A model generated the notes under the pieces. The model was given only the letters and a program-made list of their open reading frames with translations. It searched no databases and was not told the origin of the DNA. From Bdellovibrionales bacterium (GTDB lineage Bacteria; Bdellovibrionota; Bdellovibrionia; Bdellovibrionales; UBA1609), in NCBI GenBank assembly GCA_022450595.1, contig JAKUPT010000021.1:1-42878 (forward strand): DNA of 42,878 nucleotides, given 5' to 3'. Made by a program: the position numbers and the translations under genes. Position 1 is the first letter of the stretch. Every line of letters begins with the position of its first letter. Shown here piece after piece: positions 9,645 through 19,019 of this stretch.

Positions 9645-11843
9645 ATGATTTTAGATTATAAGCCTGAAAACAATGATCTTAACAAACCCTCATTGTGGGA
9701 AGAACTTTCACAAAGAAGTAAAAATAAAATAGAGTTAAAAATTCGAACAACAGATACTCGAATCAAACGTCTAGAGCTTTTCAAGTCAGAAGGTGAAAAT
9801 CCTGTAGATTGTGGTAGTGGATCCCAACTTTTAGATGATCCAAATGATACTGAAAATTTTCAACAAACTGGAGCCTATAGTGTTTGGTTTACTGTAATTG
9901 GTTTAACTCCTGCTCAAAAGTATAATTTTATTGTATGTGCCTATGATATAAATAAATCTAGAGTCGCAAAATCAGATATTTTAACTATTTTTACAGATGC
10001 AGAACTTCAGCATTATACTCTAGTATCAAATGAATCGTATTGGGGAGCTTACGCAAAAAATAATAAAATTAATCATTACGAATCTGATGACCTCAACACA
10101 GCGTGTGAACCGTTAGCAGTTTCTAATCCGTTTGATTGTGTTCACTTGGGAGGAATGAAAAAAGTTTTCCTCACTGGAGTGTCAAACTGTACCGATATAT
10201 CTTTTAAAGATGTTTTAGATCTTTTTCATTGGAGCTGTGACGATAGTGTGGGTGTAGCCACTTTAACAGCTCAGGGTTTTAAAAAAGAAAAGTCACTATC
10301 AGATGCAATAGATTTTGATCAATTAAAATGGAAATCTAACAAAATTAGTGTATGGCAAGATTCATCAAAGATTATAGACAGTATACTTGAACCTTGGTGG
10401 ACCAATCCTATAGAAGAAATTATATCAAGCGGTCAGGTTTTATCACATTCCAACAAGGTTTATGTCTATAGTGGTAGTACTCCTGTAGACAATGTCACTA
10501 TCAATGGTTCTTCAATCACACTTGTAATGAATAAAGATGGTGTTTTCAATTACGGATTTGGTTCGGCGCAGATTGGTGTGAATATAGATACTTCCAATTT
10601 TGTTTGGATTGAGGGAAATCTTACAGGATACAGCGGCGATGCGGCTGTAAAAGTGAATAATTCCAGGTTTATTAACATTCATAACTTAAAATCCATTAAA
10701 AGTGATAAAGCATTACAGATTGTATCTAGTAACTTCGTCCATGTTAAAGACTCAGTCTTTGGTTTTTCATCCGATGGAATTAATATTTCTGATGGATCAA
10801 ATATTTTAATCGATAGGGTCCATAGCACCAACAATGACTTTGATGGCATAAAAATTATGTCTTCACCAACTAATATCCGTGTTATTAACTCCGTATTTGC
10901 TAACAATAGTTTTGGGATTAAAATAGGATCTAGCTTAGAGGGACAAAATTATTTTTCATTTTCTAATTTTTTAAATAACACACAAGATGGTTTTAAATCT
11001 ATCAACCAAAGCACAGTTGGAGAATTGTTTTTAAATAATCTTTACACTCAAAATAATGCTAATGATGGTTTAGAGTTAGGGGAAACTTTTTTTGAAAGCT
11101 ATGAAATTCATTTATCCAATATTTTATCTATGAATAATGGTCAAGCCTCTTATAATTTTATTAACTTAAATGATTCAAGCCTCTATGTGAAAGACGCTTT
11201 GTATCATGAAGGGGGTCAGGAGGTAAATAACTCAGCTTTTCCTGCGCCACCCTCATTAATCATTGGTCAGCAAATTTTAAATAAAACCACTTGGGAAAAC
11301 TCTTTAGTTGGAAAGGTGAATTCGGACTCAGTACAAATTAGTGTTGAAGACAGTAGCAGTGTTCTAGATACTGTTCGTCAAAGCTTTGAAAACTCTTTTC
11401 GTTTTTGGTCAAAAAAGTCATTAGAAAGCTATCCATCTTCTTTAATGCAAGGGAGTTGTAATGGCTCGGTTTGTATGATCCTTGACACTTCATTTAATTC
11501 TAGCTCTGAACTTCTTGGGCGATCTCACGATTACCAAGCTATGGACCCATTAGTTTTTAAGCCTCATGAGTCTTGCCCTGAAAGCTTAGACAGTACCAAC
11601 TCTAACAATATAACAACGGCTGGCAGTAAACAGCATTTATTATATGCGGTTGAAGTGACAGATGATTACTTAGGCAATAATGATGGCTTTTGTGAAGCTA
11701 ATGAGAGATGTATTTGGACACCTAATATTGGCGCTTATCAGGGACATGGTAAATTGGATTATGGTAAAACCTGTAACTACTCTACTTCAAATTTAGATTA
11801 TAGCAATATAAAGCTTATAGCCTATCCCAACAATGGCCGATAA
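9645..11843 (+). CDS. Right-handed parallel beta-helix repeat protein with N-terminal Fn3-like segment
   Basis: Repeated coil pattern (NSRFINIHNLKSIKSDKALQIVSSNFVHVKDSVFGFSSDGINISDGSNILIDRVHSTNNDFDGIKI...). No signal peptide in this frame. Confidence 0.75.
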   Translation: MILDYKPENNDLNKPSLWEELSQRSKNKIELKIRTTDTRIKRLELFKSEGENPVDCGSGSQLLDDPNDTENFQQTGAYSVWFTVIGLTPAQKYNFIVCAYDINKSRVAKSDILTIFTDAELQHYTLVSNESYWGAYAKNNKINHYESDDLNTACEPLAVSNPFDCVHLGGMKKVFLTGVSNCTDISFKDVLDLFHWSCDDSVGVATLTAQGFKKEKSLSDAIDFDQLKWKSNKISVWQDSSKIIDSILEPWWTNPIEEIISSGQVLSHSNKVYVYSGSTPVDNVTINGSSITLVMNKDGVFNYGFGSAQIGVNIDTSNFVWIEGNLTGYSGDAAVKVNNSRFINIHNLKSIKSDKALQIVSSNFVHVKDSVFGFSSDGINISDGSNILIDRVHSTNNDFDGIKIMSSPTNIRVINSVFANNSFGIKIGSSLEGQNYFSFSNFLNNTQDGFKSINQSTVGELFLNNLYTQNNANDGLELGETFFESYEIHLSNILSMNNGQASYNFINLNDSSLYVKDALYHEGGQEVNNSAFPAPPSLIIGQQILNKTTWENSLVGKVNSDSVQISVEDSSSVLDTVRQSFENSFRFWSKKSLESYPSSLMQGSCNGSVCMILDTSFNSSSELLGRSHDYQAMDPLVFKPHESCPESLDSTNSNNITTAGSKQHLLYAVEVTDDYLGNNDGFCEANERCIWTPNIGAYQGHGKLDYGKTCNYSTSNLDYSNIKLIAYPNNGR

Positions 11844-11878
11844 AACTCTAACGATTTTATAAACAAATTTCTATTATA

Positions 11879-11905
11879 CTTGTAATCATTTCCAATGATT
11901 ATAAG
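11879..11905. repeat. Inverted repeat upstream of PEP-CTERM-like gene
   Basis: CTTGTAATCATT-TCC-AATGATTATAAG, 12-bp arms with one mismatch. Confidence 0.6.
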
Positions 11906-11972
11906 ATTGTTGATTAATTAAACAAAAAAAACATAATTGGCTCATTAAAAATAAACTAAGGAGTCCCCAATT

Positions 11973-12959
11973 ATGAAAAATCTATTAATATCCATTATCA
12001 GCTTCTTCAGCCTAACGGCCCTTGCAGGCCCTATGTTTGAGCTTGAAAATGTGTCTTTCTTATACTCTGAATACGATATTCAGGTGACTTATGTGGCAGG
12101 GGCTGATCCCAATGATGGCTCAGCCGTTAATAAATACAGAGACTTTGGCCCACTTGTTGGAAGTTCCACTATCAATGCTGGCACTCAATTCGATAGTTCA
12201 TATTTAGGCTATGATTTCAATAGTTTAGGTGCTTTATGGTTTGATAATATTTTGAATTTATATGGCCTTAATTTTGATGGTTCCTCTGGGGGGCCAGTAA
12301 AGCTTGTTGACGGGTCAATCATTCAAAATATTGGCTCTAATGACTTTTCTAGTGATATTAATGGTATTTACTCTTATGGAAACTACAATGGCATTCAAGA
12401 TCCTAACACCGGAACTTATGATGATTTAGGCTCTCCGGATAAAAACCAATTTATTCCAGTTGAAAGTTATGTGTATGACACGACTCCAAGCTTTAGTGAC
12501 TACATTATTGATTGCCAAACATTACAAACTTGCGGCAATGATATTGTTGGAATGCAGTACTTTGATTCAAAAGACGATGGTTTTTTAAACGGTGACTTAT
12601 TTTATGTTAGTAAAGATGAATTTGGTAATATCAAAGACAGCGCAATATTTGCTTACAATTTAGGAATTAATGAAGTTTCAACGGCTTTCACTTTTGAAGA
12701 GCTTGGAATCACTGATGATATTGCACCCACTAGAGGCTTTACATTTTTTAACGACAGCATGTTGTCTTTGCCAGGAGTTGAACAGCCACCAGTTGAAGTC
12801 ACTGAGCCAGGTACTATTGGTTTATTAACAATTGGTACTGTAGCTCTTGCTGGAGCTAAAAAGGGAGTTGTAAAAGCTATATGTAAAAAATCTGGTTTTT
12901 GTGTACTTATTGATACGGTGAAAAAAGCAATTGTTGGCACCGCAAAGGCTAAGAAATAA
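11973..12959 (+). CDS. Secreted protein with PEP-CTERM-like motif near the C-terminus
   Basis: Signal peptide MKNLLISIISFFSLTALA; C-terminal region VTEPGTIGLLTIGTVALAGAKKG followed by ~35 aa tail; SD AAGGAG. Confidence 0.65.
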   Translation: MKNLLISIISFFSLTALAGPMFELENVSFLYSEYDIQVTYVAGADPNDGSAVNKYRDFGPLVGSSTINAGTQFDSSYLGYDFNSLGALWFDNILNLYGLNFDGSSGGPVKLVDGSIIQNIGSNDFSSDINGIYSYGNYNGIQDPNTGTYDDLGSPDKNQFIPVESYVYDTTPSFSDYIIDCQTLQTCGNDIVGMQYFDSKDDGFLNGDLFYVSKDEFGNIKDSAIFAYNLGINEVSTAFTFEELGITDDIAPTRGFTFFNDSMLSLPGVEQPPVEVTEPGTIGLLTIGTVALAGAKKGVVKAICKKSGFCVLIDTVKKAIVGTAKAKK

Positions 12960-12983
12960 ATCTAAAAAATAATAAGAGGTTTT

Positions 12984-13013
12984 AAAAAGCTAGGTCTGAA
13001 AACCTAGCTTTTT
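12984..13013. terminator. Bidirectional intrinsic terminator
   Basis: AAAAAGCTAGGT-CTGAAA-ACCTAGCTTTTT followed by TT; lies between convergent genes. Confidence 0.88.
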
Positions 13014-13018
13014 TTATT

Positions 13019-13348
13019 TTATTTTTCGATTTTAGATATAGCGGTTGGTGTGTCCGGTACTTGCGGAGCCTGAACCATAACGTGTCCTGTATAACTTGCG
13101 ACTACTTGGCAAGCATGACCTTCTGAATCTATGTGAGCATAGTAAATGCCTTTTCGAGAGGTTCTGTAGTCGCTAACTATTTTTATAGCCGTCAAAGACT
13201 CAGGAGCTGGAGAGAGCCTAAAACAAACCTCAGCGGCCCTGTCACCGGCATAATTGTTTCGATCTAAAAATGTCCAACTTGTAATATCTAAGCTTTGAGC
13301 TTGAGCAAAAACTGAAAATGAAAGCACAAGTAATACTGTTTTAATCAT
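13019..13348 (-). CDS. Hypothetical secreted protein
   Basis: 109 aa; signal peptide MIKTVLLVLSFSVFAQAQS; G-rich SD AAGGGGG. Confidence 0.65.
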   Translation of the reverse strand: MIKTVLLVLSFSVFAQAQSLDITSWTFLDRNNYAGDRAAEVCFRLSPAPESLTAIKIVSDYRTSRKGIYYAHIDSEGHACQVVASYTGHVMVQAPQVPDTPTAISKIEK

Positions 13349-13674
13349 ATTTCCCCCTTATTGAATGTTTTTATCAAACCCCGCAACGCCCCTGAAGTAA
13401 AGCAAAAACCAAATCCCGGACCAAGGTCTATTGCCTCTTAACTATATGATATTATTAATTTATTACAAAATTTATCATATATACAATTTAGGGACGGAGT
13501 CTCTTTCAAGCAAATAAGGTTGAAAAATGATTAGCCTATCAGACCCATGAGCTCTTTTTAAAATCTGTAAAAGAGCAGTAGAAGCTATATTACTAAAAGT
13601 AGTATTTAGTCTTTCAAATATAACACAGGCTCAAGGTAGATTTTGGTTTCAATAAAAGCTAAAAACTAAGTGAC

Positions 13675-14331
13675 TTAAGTTTTAGAACTTGGCTTTTTTA
13701 ATTCTCTTGCAATCCATACTAGGCGTTTAAAGCAAGTGGCCAAAGAGCCAATAGCAATAACACAAGCTCCAAATAGCATACTGATTCCTAAAAAATCAGA
13801 AGCAAAATAGTGCTCAATAATTGTAAATACAATACTGATATTCACTACAGCCATTCGGTGCTGTTTCGCCATGGGCCCATTAAAGTTATGACCTGCTCCC
13901 ATACTGGCGCCTAAAACACGAATGTAGGCAGTGAGTATGGCAAAGGTTGTAGCCACCCAACAGATCAACCAAGCTTGTTCGAACTGTTTAATGGCTAAAA
14001 ATCCCATGGAAAGAATAATAAACCAATCTGAAAAACGATCGGGCACATCATTGTATATCTCACCCTCAGGGCTCGAGAGACCCCCCTCAACAGCCATTAG
14101 CCCATCAATTAAATTACATACTAAACGCATTTGGATGCCTATAAGAGCTAATATCATCCCAATTAATACAGCTCCTGTGGACGCCAAATACATGCCAGTA
14201 GCTGCAATGGCTGCAAACACAACACTGGCCACCGAGATCATGTTTGGGGTTAGGCCCATTTGGATAAGCTTTCTAGATATTTTATGAAAGATACGTTTAC
14301 CTCGAGAGGCCACATCTCTTCTATTTTCCAT
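13675..14331 (-). CDS. CDP-alcohol phosphatidyltransferase family protein (YnbA-like)
   Basis: LIDGLMAVEGGLSSPEGEIYNDVPDRFSD, a variant CDP-AP motif; ATG at 14331 overlaps the upstream stop (TGATG). Confidence 0.8.
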   Translation of the reverse strand: MENRRDVASRGKRIFHKISRKLIQMGLTPNMISVASVVFAAIAATGMYLASTGAVLIGMILALIGIQMRLVCNLIDGLMAVEGGLSSPEGEIYNDVPDRFSDWFIILSMGFLAIKQFEQAWLICWVATTFAILTAYIRVLGASMGAGHNFNGPMAKQHRMAVVNISIVFTIIEHYFASDFLGISMLFGACVIAIGSLATCFKRLVWIARELKKPSSKT

Positions 14332-14690
14332 CAGCTGATCCTTTCTGCACCTTGAGCAATCCATGCAAGGCCTGCAACAATTAACAGTGTTCCTCCGATC
14401 ACATGAAAATTGATCGGTTCACTTTCAATGTAGTGACCAATTAAAGCCCCCCAAATAAAAGTGGTGGCATAAAAAGGGTATACCACGGACATGCGCCCAC
14501 CCATTTTATAAGCGGCCACAAAAAACACCATGACCACACAAAATAAAAGCATACCCACCCACAGTGAATAATTTTGAACTATAGGAAGTTGCCCCAGTTG
14601 TTGAGATCCTCTTTTGTAGGCGTACTGACCTAGGGCTCCAAACACACCAGCAAGGATATTCATTAAAATCGGATAAAACTGTGAACTCAT
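14331..14690 (-). CDS. Small EamA/DMT-type membrane protein
   Basis: 119 aa, four hydrophobic segments, ALGQYAYKRGSQ...SVVYPFYATTFIWGALIGHYIESEPIN. Confidence 0.7.
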   Translation of the reverse strand: MSSQFYPILMNILAGVFGALGQYAYKRGSQQLGQLPIVQNYSLWVGMLLFCVVMVFFVAAYKMGGRMSVVYPFYATTFIWGALIGHYIESEPINFHVIGGTLLIVAGLAWIAQGAERIS

Positions 14691-14693
14691 ACT

Positions 14694-15629
14694 TTAGGCT
14701 CCAAAATATTTAATAATTAAAAAAAGCACAGGACCTGTAAAAATTAAACTGTCTAAGCGATCAATAAAACCACCATGGCCCGGTATCACGGAACTAAAAT
14801 CTTTAATGTCAAAATGCCTTTTAATGGCCGAGAAGGTTAAATCACCAAATATACAAAAAACACTTATGCTAATGGCACAAACAAAAGCCATTACAGGACT
14901 CATATCAATAAAGTGGGTAAAGGCCATTGTGCCTAAAAAACTAGTCATAACAATGCCGCCAATAAATCCAGCCTCGGTTTTATTAGGACTAATAAAGTCT
15001 ACAATTTTATTCTTGCCAAAAAGTTTGCCAAAAAGAAACTGAAAGATATCGTTGGCTTGTGTGAGTCCAACCACTAAGAAAAAACATAGCAAAGCCTTGT
15101 CTTCAGATTTAAAAATGTCTGCTCCTATAATCACAAAGGCTGGCAAGTAGAATAGGCAATGAGTGGTAATAGCAATTCCCATATAGCTGGCCATAATCTT
15201 TGGAACGGCAGAGAGGTCTTTATAAATAAATATTAAAATAGGTAAGGTGAGTAAAATATATGAAGTAGGAATCGCTGCAAAAATATCAAAGTTGCCATTT
15301 AATATGAGATATATCTGAATAGCTATAAAAACACTTAAAAATACCTTTACCATAGGCTTGATTTTAAATAGCTGACTTCGTTTTAAATATTCAAATGAGG
15401 CAAGTAGTGTCAAAGCACTGAAAAGCACTAAAATTCCATATGGGCCAAAAGCTCCAGCAATTAAAATAACCGCAATGATCCACCACCATGAGCGAATAAT
15501 GATCCGCACTTTAAGTAGGGTTGAGTTTTGCTTTTTTGAGAGCAAAAGAAGTTCATTTATACTGGTAGCTATAAAAAGCAGAGTGACTAATGTGTAGGCG
15601 ATATTAAAATAGGTGTCTGAAATTTCCAT
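14694..15629 (-). CDS. Phosphatidate cytidylyltransferase family (CdsA/YnbB-like)
   Basis: SPNKTEAGFIGGI...FGDLTFSAIKRHFDIKDFSSVIPGHGGFIDRLDSLIF = CdsA signature. Confidence 0.9.
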   Translation of the reverse strand: MEISDTYFNIAYTLVTLLFIATSINELLLLSKKQNSTLLKVRIIIRSWWWIIAVILIAGAFGPYGILVLFSALTLLASFEYLKRSQLFKIKPMVKVFLSVFIAIQIYLILNGNFDIFAAIPTSYILLTLPILIFIYKDLSAVPKIMASYMGIAITTHCLFYLPAFVIIGADIFKSEDKALLCFFLVVGLTQANDIFQFLFGKLFGKNKIVDFISPNKTEAGFIGGIVMTSFLGTMAFTHFIDMSPVMAFVCAISISVFCIFGDLTFSAIKRHFDIKDFSSVIPGHGGFIDRLDSLIFTGPVLFLIIKYFGA

Positions 15630-15846
15630 ATCAAGAATATAATATAAATCACTCAGATCTTCATAAATTTGTTTTAAAATGAAAAAACTTATATTGCACT
15701 GTCTTAAATTGAAACACTTGAGCCTTTTTGATGTTTAAAAGTTTTACGTTTGTTCAAACATTTTTTCTCAAATCAAATTAAATCCCTTTAAAGGTGACAA
15801 AATTTGGTCTTCAGTTTGCACAGTTAAAAAGCATCAAGGAGGGGGA

Positions 15847-16485
15847 ATGATTAAATTAATATTTATATTCCAAACATTATTACTGCTTGTTGCCTACAAT
15901 AATTGTAGTGGGAACATGCAAACAGAAAGCACAGTGCTGAATTCCACAGAAGGATCACAGCCAACCTATCAGACACAATCGGCCTTAAAAGAATGTCAAT
16001 TTATTGATGTTGTATCAATGAGCAACATCTTAAAAAATCAATTGGGGATTTCTTATGGGGATGTGCCTATTTATGAAGATGAAAATGACATTCTTCAAAG
16101 TAACGACTGTCGAAATATAAATCCAGAGAGTAATGACTCAAACTGTTACTATTTAACCACATACGCAGCAACATTAGGGGTTGCGGATTTAACTAATAAT
16201 ATAAAGACTAACAATAAGTGCACATCAACTAAGTACAAACTAGCCACTGAGATCTTTCTTAACGCCTGTTTAGAGTCTGTGGATAAGCCTGAAATCAGTC
16301 AAAAACTGTTTCCAAATGGTCTTGATAACTTTGACAGTCTTTACTTAACTTTCGTCGGTAGAAAGCCGTTTAGTAGAGAAGTAGAAGTATTAGACGAGCT
16401 TGTAAAAACTGTTGAACCCAATGTGGCAAAAGCGAGTGCCTGTGCTGTAGTGGCCTCATCGTTTGAAGCCGTTTCTAAACTTTAA
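15847..16485 (+). CDS. Hypothetical exported protein, probable lipoprotein with atypical lipobox, first gene of DUF1501 operon
   Basis: MIKLIFIFQTLLLLVAYNNCSGN; SD AAGGAGGGGG; C-terminal LYLTFVGRKPFSREVEVLDELV resembles the helical end of PSD1/DUF1585-type proteins. Confidence 0.65.
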   Translation: MIKLIFIFQTLLLLVAYNNCSGNMQTESTVLNSTEGSQPTYQTQSALKECQFIDVVSMSNILKNQLGISYGDVPIYEDENDILQSNDCRNINPESNDSNCYYLTTYAATLGVADLTNNIKTNNKCTSTKYKLATEIFLNACLESVDKPEISQKLFPNGLDNFDSLYLTFVGRKPFSREVEVLDELVKTVEPNVAKASACAVVASSFEAVSKL

Positions 16486-16497
16486 AGGAGAGTTTTC

Positions 16498-17853
16498 ATG
16501 AAGAAGAAAGACACAAATATATCAAGAAGATCTTTTTTATCCAAAACCTCCTATATATTAGCGGGTATCGGTGTTGGTTCTGTTGCTAGATGGGAGATTT
16601 TAACTGGAGTTTCCAAAAAATTATTTCCTGAAGCAAGTGCCAATACAGGTGCTGCAACGGGCCCTAAGCGTATGATTGAACTGAGTTTTCGAAGTGGTGT
16701 TCCATTTATGCTTCTTGGAACTAGTGATGAATTTGCCTCATTAGGTAATCCCCAGTTCACGTGCTCTCCATGGAGAGATAATGAGTATGTTCAAGCAGAG
16801 AATGGACTTTATTTAAATGAAAACACAAGAGCTTTAAGAGCCCATGCAAGTAACATTGCCATCACTCAAAATATTAGACCAGAGACAGGACACACCAATA
16901 ACTTTGATATAAGAAGAGGTGGAAGAGATGCTGATTTAATGAACCCTATTGTTCAATTAGCGAATAAAAACACCACACAGTCGGTCACCCAAGGTGTCAA
17001 GTGGGGACGTCAAAACAGCGTGGTGAATGAAACAAAAGGTGCACAAGATCTTACACCTGTTGATAACGATTCATTTTTAGATCTGTTTAAAAAACCTTAC
17101 TTTCCAGTTTCAGATAGAGACTTGGCAGCTATTTCAAAAGCCTCTGAAAAGCTTAGTCGTCAGCAAGCTTTACTTTTAGAAAAGGCTGTTAAAAATGCTT
17201 CAAACCTTGCTAAGGATCAAAAAAAGGCTGCAGAGTTAATCACCACTGATTATAAAGACTTGTTAGACATTAATGGTATGCCGAGTACTCTAACCAATGG
17301 AAGTGGTCGATACGAAGACATGGGGAAGGCTTTAGCTTATTCAGTAAAAGCCATGGAACACAATCTAATTAACTCTTCTCATGTAGTGATCACAACTGGG
17401 GACTGGCATGGTTTTCAAAGTGTGGGTGACAATGCCAGAGCTCAAATGCAGTTTGCTGATCAAGTCAGTAAGCAAGTGGGTGAGGTTATTAACTTTTTAA
17501 AGAACACACCAGATCCTGCTTCTGAGGGACAAACACTTTGGGATACCACTGTTATTGTTATGAACTCTGAGTTTACAAGGGGACTAAGTCCTATGGGTCG
17601 CGATAACAGTGATGGTCGAACTCAAGGACAAGTGTTGATCGGTAAAGATGTCAAAGGCGGATTCTACGGAAGTTTTGATTTAACAGGTGGTGGATATGGT
17701 ACGGCCCAAGGTTTTGATAAAGACACCGGTGCACCAACTCCAGGTATGAGAAACTCGGCCTCGCAAGGTTATCATACGGTTCAACATTTAGTTGGTAACA
17801 CGGAGGACAATTACAATTCTAGTGAAGTTATGAAAGCTATGGTTAAAGGGTAA
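16498..17853 (+). CDS. DUF1501 (sulfatase-like) protein with Tat signal
   Basis: ISRRSFLSKTSYILAGIGVGSVA twin-arginine leader; VVITTGDWHGFQ...LWDTTVIVMNSEFTRGLSPMGRDNSDG. Confidence 0.75.
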   Translation: MKKKDTNISRRSFLSKTSYILAGIGVGSVARWEILTGVSKKLFPEASANTGAATGPKRMIELSFRSGVPFMLLGTSDEFASLGNPQFTCSPWRDNEYVQAENGLYLNENTRALRAHASNIAITQNIRPETGHTNNFDIRRGGRDADLMNPIVQLANKNTTQSVTQGVKWGRQNSVVNETKGAQDLTPVDNDSFLDLFKKPYFPVSDRDLAAISKASEKLSRQQALLLEKAVKNASNLAKDQKKAAELITTDYKDLLDINGMPSTLTNGSGRYEDMGKALAYSVKAMEHNLINSSHVVITTGDWHGFQSVGDNARAQMQFADQVSKQVGEVINFLKNTPDPASEGQTLWDTTVIVMNSEFTRGLSPMGRDNSDGRTQGQVLIGKDVKGGFYGSFDLTGGGYGTAQGFDKDTGAPTPGMRNSASQGYHTVQHLVGNTEDNYNSSEVMKAMVKG

Positions 17854-17856
17854 TTA

Positions 17857-19005
17857 ATGAAACTGTTATTGCTGTCTTTTATTGCTATTCATTTAATTGG
17901 CTGTTTAGAGGCTGAACATACAGTCTCTGAATATGGCCAAAAATCTCAAAGCTCACAAACTTCATCAACGGTGGACTTTGATGAGCTTCATAAATTAGTG
18001 CAAAAAGAAAGAGAAGCAGTAATGAGTTTTGACTACACACCGGCCAGGCTGTCAAAAGCCTTAAGGTCGGCCTCTTTGTTATTAGTCAAAAGACTTCCCA
18101 CGCCAGAAGAAGAAGCGGAGGCTATAACTGGACTTTCTGGTTATGAAGCAGTTGTTTCAAGTTATTTAGAGTCAGAAGACTTTAAAGCTGTTATGCTAGA
18201 GTACTTTCAAAATGACTTTAATATGGCCGGATTTGTAGATGCTGTGAATTATAATGAACCCGCCAACTTGATCACCTATTTGATTGTGAACAATGAAGAT
18301 TACAGACAATCTATTACTGCTAACTTTTGTGTGAATGATGACTTTGAAAAAGTGGAATGCTCTACTTTTAAAGGAAATCTTAAGGCGGCTCAAGAAGAAG
18401 CAGCCGGCGTATTAACCACACAGGCTTTTTTAAAAAAATGGGAAAGTGCTTTTAATTTTATTCGAGTCAGAGAGGCTTTTGCAAGATTTGCCTGTCGAAG
18501 TGGCCAAGCCTATCCAGATGAACAAGATGTTGGTCATCCTGTAGAAGATATTTCTGATCGAGTTAAAACTTTTAATGACAGAAAAGAGGGATGTTTTAAT
18601 TGCCACAAATCAATGAATGCGCGAGCAAGCTTATTTTATAGGTTTGATCGTAATGGATTTTACAATTTAAACCCTTCACAAGATCCCGATGATGGGGAGA
18701 TCACTGTGACTGATACGGGTGAAGTCTCTACAATAAGAGATCTATTAAATGATGGAGTAGAGCCTTTATACCACGGTAAGCCACTAAAAAGTGTTAGAGA
18801 TTATGCCGTTCGCTTTTCTAAAAAATCTCACTTTAGAGACTGTATAGCGCAGAGGTTTACAAACTTCGCTCTTGGTAGAAGCTATGATGAGCCACTTCCA
18901 AAAGATTTAATATATCTTAACGAAAGAGTGGATGCACATGATTTTAAAATTAAACCATTACTGTTAGATATTTTAAAAAGTAAAAGATTTGTGATGAGTT
19001 TATAA
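17857..19005 (+). CDS. Lipoprotein with c-type heme motif, DUF1588/DUF1585-like
   Basis: Lipobox LIGC; CFNCHKSMNARAS (CxxCH); SHFRDCIAQRFTNFALGRSYDEPLP. Confidence 0.65.
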   Translation: MKLLLLSFIAIHLIGCLEAEHTVSEYGQKSQSSQTSSTVDFDELHKLVQKEREAVMSFDYTPARLSKALRSASLLLVKRLPTPEEEAEAITGLSGYEAVVSSYLESEDFKAVMLEYFQNDFNMAGFVDAVNYNEPANLITYLIVNNEDYRQSITANFCVNDDFEKVECSTFKGNLKAAQEEAAGVLTTQAFLKKWESAFNFIRVREAFARFACRSGQAYPDEQDVGHPVEDISDRVKTFNDRKEGCFNCHKSMNARASLFYRFDRNGFYNLNPSQDPDDGEITVTDTGEVSTIRDLLNDGVEPLYHGKPLKSVRDYAVRFSKKSHFRDCIAQRFTNFALGRSYDEPLPKDLIYLNERVDAHDFKIKPLLLDILKSKRFVMSL

Positions 19006-19019
19006 GGGGTGGGAATTAT

